From DASYCK01 sp036500205 (lineage in GTDB: Bacteria > Myxococcota_A > Polyangia > Fen-1088): a stretch of DNA of 38,540 bases. A program made the position numbers and the translations under genes. Positions 31,937 through 38,540 of the stretch are shown in pieces. Every line of letters begins with the position of its first letter. Position 1 is the stretch's first letter. Where the stretch lies: the NCBI GenBank assembly GCA_036500205.1, contig DASYCK010000074.1, positions 1 to 38,540 on the forward strand. Reading direction: 5' to 3'. The notes beneath the pieces are model-generated. The model saw only the letters and a program-made list of their open reading frames with translations. It had not been told where the DNA came from and searched no databases.

Positions 31937-33484
31937 TTGGCGGTCGGGCGGCCCCGCTCTCTCAGGTTCAACAAAGCCTTGTCACCCAGACGCAAGAGAA
32001 GGTCAGCCGAGGTACGGAACTCGCTCCGGCTTTTCGGCTTGCTGGCGGTGCTGGCCGGCGTGAACGTGTACGTGTTCTTCTTCAACCACGGCACGGCGCC
32101 GCGGGACGTGCTCAAGCCTTCGTCGACCGTCAAGGCGGCAGAAGGCAAGGCCGGGACGCTGAAGGAGGCGACCCAGCAGGCGACAGCCGAGCTGTCCGCC
32201 GCCGCGACCGCGAAGATGGCGATGCCGGCGGCCGACGGAGCACCCGCGGTCGCTGCGAAGAAGGCGAAGCCGCCGCAGGTTCTTTCGGTGGCTCCGACGC
32301 CCGCGAGCAAGGGCAAGGGCGGCCTGGCGGCGACCAGCCCCCCAAAAGAGGTTCCCGGGGGGAGCCCGGGGCTGGACGACGAGGGGTCGCTCAACCCGGA
32401 AAAGAAGATCGGCGACGCCGAGACGCTCGGGCAGATTCTCGTCCGTGAAGGGTTCGAGGGCGATGCGCCGAAGGTCGTCGCGGCGCTGTCGAAGCTGTTC
32501 GACGCCAAGCTGATCCGTGGCGGCCAGAGCTACCTCGTCCACGCCGACGAGGCGGGCGAGCCCGAGTCATTCGAATATCACCCGAACGCCGTGACCCGCT
32601 ACGTGGTCTCGCGAGGGGCGTCGGGGGCCTGGGTGGCGACGCGGATCGACCAGCCGATCGAGACGAAGGTGGTGACGGTCGCCGGTAACATCGATTCGTC
32701 GCTGTACGAGTCGGTGCAGAAGGCGCAAGAAGGAAGCGCGCTGGCTGGCCTGCTGGTCGAGGTGCTGGCCTGGGACGTGAACTTCTACACGGACACCCAC
32801 CCCGGCGATCACTGGAAGGTGATGGTCGAGAAGCAGTACCTGGGCGGGCAGTTCTACCGCTACGGCCACCTGCTGGCGGCCGAGTACGGCGGTCGCGTCG
32901 GCACCGTCCGCACGTTCTACTGGAAGTCCAACCACGCCAACGCCGAAGGTCATTACTTCGACGAGAAGGGGCAGGCCATCAGCAAGACGCTGCTGAAGAC
33001 GCCGCTGCGCTTCGTCCGCATCAGCTCGAAGTTCGATCGCCACCGCTTCCATCCGATCCTTCATGTCGAGAAGGCGCACCTGGGCATCGACTACGCGGCG
33101 CCGGTGGGGACGCCGGTGTGGGCGTCCGCGGCCGGCAAGGTCGTCGAGTGTGAAATGAAGCGCGGCTCGGGCAACACCGTGGTGCTGGCGCACCCGAACG
33201 GTCTGACCACCCGCTACTACCACCTGTCGCGGTTCGCGCGCGGCATGAAGGCGGGCAAGGTCGTCAAGCAGAAGGACGTCATCGGCTTCGTCGGCACCAC
33301 CGGGCTGTCGACGGGGCCGCATCTGCATTTCAGCGTGACCAAGAACGGCGCCTTCGTCGATCCGAGCAAGGTGCAGGTCAACCGCGACGCGCCGGTGTCC
33401 GAGCCGGGGGCCTATCAGGCGGCCATCCGCCCGCGGATCGCGGCGCTGCGCGCGCTCGAGCCGACCGCGCTCGCCCGCAACTGA
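31937..33484 (+). CDS. M23 peptidase, MepM-like murein endopeptidase
   Basis: This 515-residue (or shorter) protein has a basic N-terminus and one membrane anchor (FGLLAVLAGVNVYVFFF, about 33-49). An Ala/Lys/Pro-rich linker and an OapA/MepM-like middle domain (ETLGQILVREGFEGDAPKVV and onward) follow. The LytM/M23 metallopeptidase domain has H381-x3-D385 (HLGIDYAAPVGTPV) and H462-L-H464 (TGPHLHF). The zinc ligands are intact, so it should cleave peptidoglycan cross-bridges in the periplasm. The start is uncertain: TTG 31937 or TTG 31979, neither with a good ribosome-binding site. It follows the DUF1552 gene by 124 bp and probably has its own promoter. Confidence 0.9.
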   Translation: MAVGRPRSLRFNKALSPRRKRRSAEVRNSLRLFGLLAVLAGVNVYVFFFNHGTAPRDVLKPSSTVKAAEGKAGTLKEATQQATAELSAAATAKMAMPAADGAPAVAAKKAKPPQVLSVAPTPASKGKGGLAATSPPKEVPGGSPGLDDEGSLNPEKKIGDAETLGQILVREGFEGDAPKVVAALSKLFDAKLIRGGQSYLVHADEAGEPESFEYHPNAVTRYVVSRGASGAWVATRIDQPIETKVVTVAGNIDSSLYESVQKAQEGSALAGLLVEVLAWDVNFYTDTHPGDHWKVMVEKQYLGGQFYRYGHLLAAEYGGRVGTVRTFYWKSNHANAEGHYFDEKGQAISKTLLKTPLRFVRISSKFDRHRFHPILHVEKAHLGIDYAAPVGTPVWASAAGKVVECEMKRGSGNTVVLAHPNGLTTRYYHLSRFARGMKAGKVVKQKDVIGFVGTTGLSTGPHLHFSVTKNGAFVDPSKVQVNRDAPVSEPGAYQAAIRPRIAALRALEPTALARN

Positions 33485-33503
33485 CCGCCGCGCCGAAACG
33501 GCC

Positions 33504-33512
33504 TGCTATACT
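33504..33512 (+). promoter_or_regulatory. Extended -10 directly before a membrane gene
   Basis: TGCTATACT (TGn plus TATACT) ends nine bases before the ATG at 33522. The expected start of transcription is two or three bases before the ATG. No Shine-Dalgarno sequence is seen. Confidence 0.45.
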
Positions 33513-33521
33513 GGCGCAGCG

Positions 33522-33938
33522 ATGGGCCGAATTTTGATTGGGTTGTTGAAGGGTGGCGTCGTCGGTGGCGCCATCGGGTACTTCGCCAGTCGCGCTGGCA
33601 TCGCCGGCGGCCTAGTCGCCATGCTCGTCTACGGCGTCGTGGGCGCCGCGGTCGGGCTGGTGTGCGGAAAACCGGTGTGGCGTCAGGACACGCTGTGGAC
33701 GCCCCTGTTGAAGGCGGTGTTCGGCGTCGGCGTCGGCATCGGCGTGACGTTCCTGGCCCGCAAGTTCCTCTCGGGCGTGCACATTCCCATCGCGGCCATT
33801 CCGGGCGCCATGGAGCATTCGGTGCCCGAGGTCCCCGCGCTCCTGGCGGCGGGGATAGGTGTTCTGTACGGCGCCTTCGTCGAGCTCGACGACGCGGGCG
33901 GCGGCGACGCCTCGAAGAAGCCGAAGCCTCGTCGCTGA
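33522..33938 (+). CDS. Small glycine-rich membrane protein
   Basis: This is a 138-residue protein with three or four hydrophobic Gly/Ala-rich segments (GLLKGGVVGGAIGYFAS, GIAGGLVAMLVYGVVGAAVG, VFGVGVGIGVTFLA and ALLAAGIGVLYGAFVEL) and a charged C-terminal tail (KKPKPRR). It should sit in the inner membrane. Repeated small-residue GxxxG spacing would favour helix packing. I recognise no family. The stop lies 17 bases from the stop of the convergent pssA gene. Confidence 0.68.
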   Translation: MGRILIGLLKGGVVGGAIGYFASRAGIAGGLVAMLVYGVVGAAVGLVCGKPVWRQDTLWTPLLKAVFGVGVGIGVTFLARKFLSGVHIPIAAIPGAMEHSVPEVPALLAAGIGVLYGAFVELDDAGGGDASKKPKPRR

Positions 33939-33955
33939 CCGGGCCGAGCGCCGGA

Positions 33956-34861
33956 TCAGATCCGCTTTGGCGCGCCGGCGCCTGGCTCGATGCCATCGGT
34001 TTCGTCGTCGTCCTGATTGTCGAACGCGCCCAGCTCGGCCAGCACCTCTTCGTCGCGAGGGACGTCGTCGGTCGACGGGGCCACCTGCTGTCCGGTCTGC
34101 GCGGCACGTCGCTCCGCCAGGCGACGCCGCAGGAAGATGATCTCCTCGGCCAGCCCGAGCACGATGTAGGCGGCGATCAGGGCCAGGAAGATGAACACGT
34201 CGTGAACCCGGTTCATCCGCATCACGATCCAGACCCCGCCCACCAGCAGGACCACCCCCACCGTCTTCTTGGTGGGGCGCACGTCCTTGAACGAGCGGAA
34301 GCGGATGCGCGACACCATCAGGTACGACAGCGCCAGCACGACCGCCGCCACCAGCACCTGGCTGAACCGCTGGTACATCCCGACGCCGTGGCTGACCAGC
34401 ACCATGAAGACGACGACGCTGGCGGCCGCCGGGATGGTCAGCCCCAGCGTGTATTTGCCGGGGTTCTTCTGCCCTTGGGCCTCTTCGCGGCGCGACAGGA
34501 CGTTGAACCGGGCCAGCCGCATCGCTCCGGCGCACAGGAACAGCCCCGCGATGAAGATCCCCTTCCGCCCGAAGCTGGACAGGCCCCACTTGTAGACGAG
34601 CAGCGCGGGGGCCGCGCCGAACGTGATGAGGTCGGACAGCGAATCGAGATCCCGCCCCAGGTCGGTCTGGGTCTTGGTCAGCCGCGCCACCCGGCCGTCG
34701 AACGTGTCGAAGAAGAACCCGAAGCAGATGGCCAGCGCCGCCAGGTACAGGTTCGTGCCCCCTTCCCCCGACGACGACAGCGAGATCGAGACGAACCCCG
34801 AAAAAGCGTTCGACAGAGTGAACAGATTCGGAAGAATGTAGTAGGTCTTCCGGAAGTCCAC
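33956..34861 (-). CDS. pssA: CDP-diacylglycerol-serine O-phosphatidyltransferase
   Basis: This is a 301-residue integral membrane enzyme that makes phosphatidylserine from CDP-diacylglycerol and serine. The CDP-alcohol phosphotransferase motif is complete: D55-G56-x2-A59-R60-x8-G69-x3-D73-x3-D77. About eight hydrophobic helices follow. The last 50 residues are charged and cytoplasmic (ending in GAPKRI). The start GTG at 34861 (MDFRKTYYILPNLFTL) matches the family N-terminus. TATCAT ten bases upstream may be its -10, giving an almost leaderless mRNA. It is divergent from plsC, with only 42 bp between the two starts, so two phospholipid-synthesis genes share one control region. Confidence 0.93.
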   Translation of the reverse strand: MDFRKTYYILPNLFTLSNAFSGFVSISLSSSGEGGTNLYLAALAICFGFFFDTFDGRVARLTKTQTDLGRDLDSLSDLITFGAAPALLVYKWGLSSFGRKGIFIAGLFLCAGAMRLARFNVLSRREEAQGQKNPGKYTLGLTIPAAASVVVFMVLVSHGVGMYQRFSQVLVAAVVLALSYLMVSRIRFRSFKDVRPTKKTVGVVLLVGGVWIVMRMNRVHDVFIFLALIAAYIVLGLAEEIIFLRRRLAERRAAQTGQQVAPSTDDVPRDEEVLAELGAFDNQDDDETDGIEPGAGAPKRI

Positions 34862-34903
34862 GGCGGCCGAGATGATAACACCCGTCCATAGGCGTCCCAA
34901 ACC

Positions 34904-35656
34904 GTGATTTCCAACGTCTTCTCGCTGGTCCGCTCGGCCTTGCACCTGGTGTTCCTCGTGCTCGTGACGACGCTGGGCGCCACCCTGGCGATCCTGAGCT
35001 TCCCTTTCGATCGTTCGGGCAACGCCGTGCTCCACCTGGCTCGGTGGTGGTCACGAATTCTGCTGTGGACCGCTGGTGTGCGGCTGACCGTACGGATCGA
35101 GGGGAAGCTCGACCCGCGCCAACCGTATGTCTTCATGGCGAACCACCTGTCGACGGTCGACATCTGGGCGCTGTTCATCGCGATACCGGTGGGGATCCGC
35201 TTCATCGCCAAGAAGCAGCTCGGGCAGATTCCGCTGTTCGGCTGGGCGATGGCGGCGGGGCGCTTCATCTTCATCGACCGCAAGAACCCGGTGGCGGCGC
35301 GGCGGAGCATCGATCTCGCCTGCGCGCGGATCCGGGCGGGCAGCTCGGTGGCGATTTTTCCCGAGGGGACCCGTTCGCGCGACGGATTCCTGGCCCCCTT
35401 CAAGAAGGGGGGATTTCACCTGGCGGTGACGGCGGGGGTGCCGGTGGTGCCGGTGGCGATTCACGGGGCGGGGGATGTCATGGCGCCGGGGCGTCTGCTC
35501 GTCCGGCCGGGGCCGGTCGTCATCACGATAGGCGCGCCCATCGACACGGCGGGGATGGGGCCGTCCGATCGAAACGCGCTGGCCGACCGGGTGCGCGGTG
35601 AAATCGAACGCGCCACCGGCCAGAAGTCACGGCCTGACGTCTCGGCGGCCTCGTAG
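34904..35656 (+). CDS. plsC: 1-acyl-sn-glycerol-3-phosphate acyltransferase
   Basis: This 250-residue membrane-bound enzyme acylates lysophosphatidic acid to phosphatidic acid. It has an N-terminal hydrophobic helix (about 12-34), the catalytic N-H81-x4-D86 motif (NHLSTVD), the glycerol-phosphate site IFIDRKNPVAARRS, FPEGTRSR at 152-159 and VPVVPVAIHGAG. All four acyltransferase blocks are present. The GTG start has no ribosome-binding site. It is divergent from pssA and convergent with truA (11 bp between stops, with no room for a separate terminator). Confidence 0.95.
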   Translation: MISNVFSLVRSALHLVFLVLVTTLGATLAILSFPFDRSGNAVLHLARWWSRILLWTAGVRLTVRIEGKLDPRQPYVFMANHLSTVDIWALFIAIPVGIRFIAKKQLGQIPLFGWAMAAGRFIFIDRKNPVAARRSIDLACARIRAGSSVAIFPEGTRSRDGFLAPFKKGGFHLAVTAGVPVVPVAIHGAGDVMAPGRLLVRPGPVVITIGAPIDTAGMGPSDRNALADRVRGEIERATGQKSRPDVSAAS

Positions 35657-35667
35657 CCGTCACGAGG

Positions 35668-36432
35668 TCAGTAAATGACGTGGAGGAGCGTGAGCCCGGC
35701 GGCGGGGGCGGTCACGCCTCCGGAGGCGCGGTCGCCCGTCTCGAGGGCGCGGAGGACGGCGGGGAGGTCGCGCTTGCCGCGGCCCACGTCGGCGAGGGTG
35801 CCGGCCAGGATGCGGACCATGTTCTTCAGGAAGGCCGTGGCCTCGACGTCGATCTCGATCAGCGCGCCCCGCTTCGCGATGTCGAAGCGGCGAATGACCC
35901 GCACCGTGTTGCGACGATCGCAGTCCGAGGCGCGATACCCACGAAAGTCGTGCTCGCCGCAGAGGACCTTCGCCGCCTCTCGCATCGCCTCGAGGTCGAG
36001 CGGACGGCGGCAGTGCCAGCTCGCGCGTTCGTGCAGCGGCGAGCGCACGATGTGATTCCAGATCCGATAGCGATAGATCTTGCCGCGCGCCGAGAACCGC
36101 GCGTCGAACGTCTCGGCGGCATCGGCGGCATCGACGATGGCCACGTCGCGCGGCAGCAGCGAGTTCATCCCCCGCAAGAAACCCAGGGCAGGAATCTTCG
36201 AGCGCAACGACAGGCTGGCCACCTGCCCGGCGGCATGAACCCCGGCGTCCGTCCGCCCTGCCCCCCGCACATCGACCCGCTCGCCCAGCAGCTGGTGCAC
36301 GCCATCCTCCAGCGTTCCCTGCACCGTCCTCCGCCCCTCCTGCCGCTGCCACCCCGAGAACCCCGTCCCGTCATACTCCACCTGCAACCGCAGCTTCCGC
36401 AAAGGGACGTCACCCATCTCAACCGTACTCAT
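35668..36432 (-). CDS. truA: tRNA pseudouridine(38-40) synthase TruA
   Basis: This is a 254-residue enzyme that forms pseudouridine at positions 38-40 of the tRNA anticodon arm. VEYDGTGFSGWQRQ is near the N-terminus. The catalytic Asp62 is in GRTDAGVHAAGQ. FSARGKIYRYRIWN, ATAFLKNMVRILAGTLADVG and the C-terminal APAAGLTLLHVIY are typical. Three in-frame ATGs (36438, 36432, 36417) are possible. 36432 is chosen because AGGA lies six bases before it. Directly upstream lies the second copy of a dispersed repeat. Confidence 0.95.
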   Translation of the reverse strand: MSTVEMGDVPLRKLRLQVEYDGTGFSGWQRQEGRRTVQGTLEDGVHQLLGERVDVRGAGRTDAGVHAAGQVASLSLRSKIPALGFLRGMNSLLPRDVAIVDAADAAETFDARFSARGKIYRYRIWNHIVRSPLHERASWHCRRPLDLEAMREAAKVLCGEHDFRGYRASDCDRRNTVRVIRRFDIAKRGALIEIDVEATAFLKNMVRILAGTLADVGRGKRDLPAVLRALETGDRASGGVTAPAAGLTLLHVIY

Positions 36433-36447
36433 CCCCATTCCTATAGC

Positions 36448-36513
36448 GGATCGAAGGTGGGCTGTGCCCACCGGAGAAACGCCCAGCCAGCAAATCCGGG
36501 CCCGGCTCTGGTC
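36448..36513 (-). repeat. Dispersed intergenic repeat, copy 2
   Basis: This is a 66-bp sequence between truA and the outer-membrane gene. Its reverse complement is closely similar to 17161-17228, with a 23-bp identical core containing GGTGGGC-ACA-GCCCACC. Both copies are in gaps next to gene starts (ffh, truA). Confidence 0.7.
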
Positions 36514-36535
36514 GTCCGGATCTTGGGGGTCTCGT

Positions 36536-36556
36536 AGGGGGGACGAAGTTCCCCCT
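36536..36556 (-). terminator. Hairpin after the outer-membrane barrel gene
   Basis: AGGGGGGAC (36536-36544) pairs with GTTCCCCCT (36548-36556), nine pairs with one wobble, around a three-base loop (TTC on the minus strand). It lies 25 bases beyond the stop of the minus-strand barrel gene. There is no T run. Confidence 0.4.
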
Positions 36557-36580
36557 GCGTCCGTTGCCCCCCTGCGTGTC

Positions 36581-37360
36581 TTAGAACTCGAACATCATCC
36601 CGGCGGTCCAGGTGTTGTCGCCCACGTGCAAGCGATCCTTCTCGCCCAGGCCACTGACGTCGATGTGACCGTATTCGAAGAACAGGTTGGTGTGGTTGAC
36701 GCCCATCTCCTCGTCGAACTGGTTGGCCGTGCTCTGATCGAAGACGTCCAGCACCAGCGACAGTCCCACCGCCGCGTGCCAGCCCAGCGTGCCCCCCTGG
36801 CCGCTGCCGCCGGTAGGATCGCTCGGGACCTGGTTGTTGCCGTTGTTGACGGTCCAGAAGACGTAGTCGAGGCCGAGCTTGCCGTACGGGACCAGCGGAA
36901 TCTTGTAGCGCTCGTACGCCAGATCGAAGCGGTAGATGGCCGACAGCGAAAACGGGAGCAGCCGCAACGTCGACGTGTCGGGAGTCGATGACCCGCTGCC
37001 ATCGCCCAGAAGATTGTGTCCCGTCTCCTTGAAATAGCCGAACGCGAACCCGAGGGCGGCCGTTCCGACGTGTCGAATGATCTCGTAGTCGAACTCGACT
37101 TGCGTCATCAACCGGCGATTGGTGCCGAAGAAATCCTTGTAGGGCGTCCGGTCCTTCCCCAGAGCGTTGGTACCGACGAACTCGGAGTCGATGTCCGGCT
37201 TGTAGGGGCCGAAGCGCAGCTCGATCGCGAAGTGTTGCGGGCTGCTCTCCCGCTCGTGCTCGCTCTGGAAGACCTGCGCCTCCGCCTTCGCGGGAAGAAC
37301 GAGGTCGCCGAGCAGGAGAATCGCCGCCAGGGGGACGAGGGCCAGGCGTCCCCGCGTCAC
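36581..37360 (-). CDS. MXAN_2562-like outer-membrane beta-barrel protein
   Basis: This is a 259-residue protein with a signal peptide (TRGRLALVPLAAILLLGDL, cleavage probably after KAEA). The mature part is rich in alternating strands with aromatic ends (AIELRFGPYKPDIDSEF, VEFDYEIIRHVGTAALGFAF, VPYGKLGLDYVFWT) and ends in MMFEF, a terminal Phe typical of outer-membrane barrels. The ELRFGPYKPDID opening is what I associate with the MXAN_2562 family. The GTG start overlaps the TGA stop of the upstream gene (GTGA, 37357-37360), so translation is coupled to the MXYO-CTERM protein. The role is unknown, probably a cell-envelope partner of its neighbour. Confidence 0.8.
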   Translation of the reverse strand: MTRGRLALVPLAAILLLGDLVLPAKAEAQVFQSEHERESSPQHFAIELRFGPYKPDIDSEFVGTNALGKDRTPYKDFFGTNRRLMTQVEFDYEIIRHVGTAALGFAFGYFKETGHNLLGDGSGSSTPDTSTLRLLPFSLSAIYRFDLAYERYKIPLVPYGKLGLDYVFWTVNNGNNQVPSDPTGGSGQGGTLGWHAAVGLSLVLDVFDQSTANQFDEEMGVNHTNLFFEYGHIDVSGLGEKDRLHVGDNTWTAGMMFEF

Positions 37361-38540
37361 GCGCGTCTCCGGCGGTTCACGGCGATCGCGCCCACGATTG
37401 ACGCCAAGCCGAACCACATCCCGCCGTCGTCCCCGGGCGTCGAGGTCGCCACCGCGCAGCCGCCTGTCGCCTGTCCCTGCGGGTCCCCCACCCGGTACTC
37501 GTGATAAAAGTCGTAGGTCCTGATCGGGTGGGTGTAGAGCGGAACGGGGAAGCCGAGCGCGGCATTGCCGTGGAAGTCGACGGCCGCGACGGCGATGGCG
37601 TAGTTGATGTCGTTCTCGAGGATCTGCAGCCGGGTCGAGGTCGTGCTCGTCGAGAGAAGACCCGAGCAAAGGAAGTTGGTATTGATGTCGGTGAGCGCGG
37701 TAGTGGACAGATCGGTCACCTCGTTCTGGATGCAGCTGTCGATCGAGGTGTCGAAGGTGCCGCTCTTGAACACCTGGAACCGGTCGGCGCGCGTGCAGAA
37801 GACCTGATACCCCTGAAGGTCGGGGACTTCAGAGGACGGATTCACGTTCGTCCAGGTGACGAGCAAGGCCTCGTTCGCGCCCGAGACCGTGACGGGGATG
37901 GGCGTGGGGGGAGGCGTGCCGTCGATCACGACGTTCAGCTGCGCCTGGGCGACGTCCAGCAACCCGGGCGTCGTCTCCACGAACAGCCAGATCGGCTGGC
38001 TGAAGGTGTCGCCGACGGCGCAAGGATCGTCGGCGGTGGTCAATGTCGGCCCCCCCGTCGAGCCGCCGCTGCCGGAGGTCCCGCCCGTGCCGCTGTCGCC
38101 CCCGGCCCCCCCGCTGCCGATGACCGTGACGCCGCCAGTGCCGGTGATGTCGGTCGCGTTAATGCCGTAGCTGTGGGCCAGGACGTCGACGCTCGTCGCC
38201 GTGACCATGCCCTTCAGGCGGAACTCGGACAGCGTCATGCTGTTCAGGGTCGGGCACAGGTTCGTGTAGGCCCGCTGGTCGCAGGACTGGCCGACCTTCA
38301 TGGTCACGGTGTCGGTGCCGGGGATGGTGGCCGCCTTCGCCGCGGACGACGCGTTGAAGATCGCCTTCAGCCAGACCGGCCGGGCGCACTGGCAGCTCGC
38401 GTGGTTCAGGAACTTCGCCTTGTCGACATCGCTGAGGTTGACCCCTTGAACCTTCTGCACGCCGATGAAGAAGTCGGACGACGATAGCGACACCGTTGTT
38501 CCGGTGGTGCCCCCGGTCTGCGCCCGGGCGGCTCCGGCCA
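37357..38540 (-). CDS. MXAN_2561-like MXYO-CTERM protein, 5' end cut
   Basis: The frame is open at the right edge. The first visible residues (AGAARAQTGG) look like the end of a signal peptide, so only about 20 residues seem to be missing. Visible parts are a Cys-containing N-terminal domain (FLNHASCQCARPVWLKAIF, KVGQSCDQRAYTNLCPTL), a Gly/Ser linker, and a fibronectin-like region (VSGANEALLVTWTNVNPSSE, GYQVFCTRAD). The C-terminus is GGCAVATS, a hydrophobic helix (GGMWFGLASIVGAIAV) and NRRRRA. Cys, helix and Arg tail are the MXYO-CTERM pattern, a Myxococcota surface-sorting signal. Such proteins are thought to be cleaved and anchored at the cell surface. Paired with the barrel gene downstream. 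Confidence 0.82.
   Translation of the reverse strand, partial: AGAARAQTGGTTGTTVSLSSSDFFIGVQKVQGVNLSDVDKAKFLNHASCQCARPVWLKAIFNASSAAKAATIPGTDTVTMKVGQSCDQRAYTNLCPTLNSMTLSEFRLKGMVTATSVDVLAHSYGINATDITGTGGVTVIGSGGAGGDSGTGGTSGSGGSTGGPTLTTADDPCAVGDTFSQPIWLFVETTPGLLDVAQAQLNVVIDGTPPPTPIPVTVSGANEALLVTWTNVNPSSEVPDLQGYQVFCTRADRFQVFKSGTFDTSIDSCIQNEVTDLSTTALTDINTNFLCSGLLSTSTTSTRLQILENDINYAIAVAAVDFHGNAALGFPVPLYTHPIRTYDFYHEYRVGDPQGQATGGCAVATSTPGDDGGMWFGLASIVGAIAVNRRRRA

Noticed and set aside
36536..36556. Strong intrinsic terminator
   Set aside because: The stem is good but no T run follows on either strand, so it is listed only as a weak terminator-like hairpin.
1..38540. CRISPR array, prophage, insertion sequence or tRNA gene
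   Set aside because: No regularly spaced direct repeats, integrase or transposase frames, phage structural genes or tRNA-like cloverleaf with a TTCGA arm were found on either strand.

Overview
The window is chromosomal DNA from a very GC-rich Gram-negative bacterium, most likely a member of the Myxococcota (former Deltaproteobacteria). The evidence is a protein with a MXYO-CTERM-type C-terminus paired with a MXAN_2562-like outer-membrane barrel, Gly/Ser-rich linkers in secreted proteins, a DUF1592/DUF1552 gene pair, and a strong G/C bias at codon position 3. The window is mostly housekeeping and envelope genes. I see no tRNA, rRNA, CRISPR array, transposase or prophage. The first and last genes are cut by the window edges.

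Left part (1-8310): the 3' end of a Cys-repeat secreted protein, then a minus-strand alpha/beta hydrolase divergent from a tetR-MFS-HlyD-TolC operon (a tripartite drug efflux pump of the EmrAB-TolC type). Between hydrolase and tetR lies an inverted repeat that overlaps a likely hydrolase -35 box. Several small uncharacterised genes follow. One has its Shine-Dalgarno core in the loop of a 7-bp hairpin. A perfect 30-bp inverted repeat separates the last of them from ku and contains the stop codons of both genes.

Middle (8305-21147): ku (DNA-end binding), proA (proline synthesis), a non-coding gap with an orphan minus-strand intrinsic terminator (candidate small RNA), comEC (DNA uptake channel), a tail-anchored double-FHA protein, a small secreted protein, ffh (SRP GTPase), a GspE_N/MshEN-like protein with HEAT-like repeats, and a minus-strand translation operon rpsU-prmA-rsmE-RDD. 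An AT-richer island (about 21150-21610) upstream of rpsU holds the most interesting non-coding signal. A three-way-junction-like leader ends in a U tract, and its 3' arm can alternatively pair with the rpsU ribosome-binding site.

Right part (21614-38540): a conserved-looking 63-residue protein, nadK, a probable glucosidase and a glucose dehydrogenase-like gene in one operon, recN, the DUF1592 lipoprotein and Tat-exported DUF1552 pair, a MepM-like M23 peptidase, a small membrane protein, the divergent phospholipid genes pssA and plsC, truA, and the outer-membrane/MXYO-CTERM pair. A repeat of about 67 bp occurs twice, in opposite orientation (17161 and 36448). Many genes have a -10-like hexamer only 5-12 nt before the start codon and no Shine-Dalgarno sequence, which suggests that leaderless or nearly leaderless mRNAs are common here.
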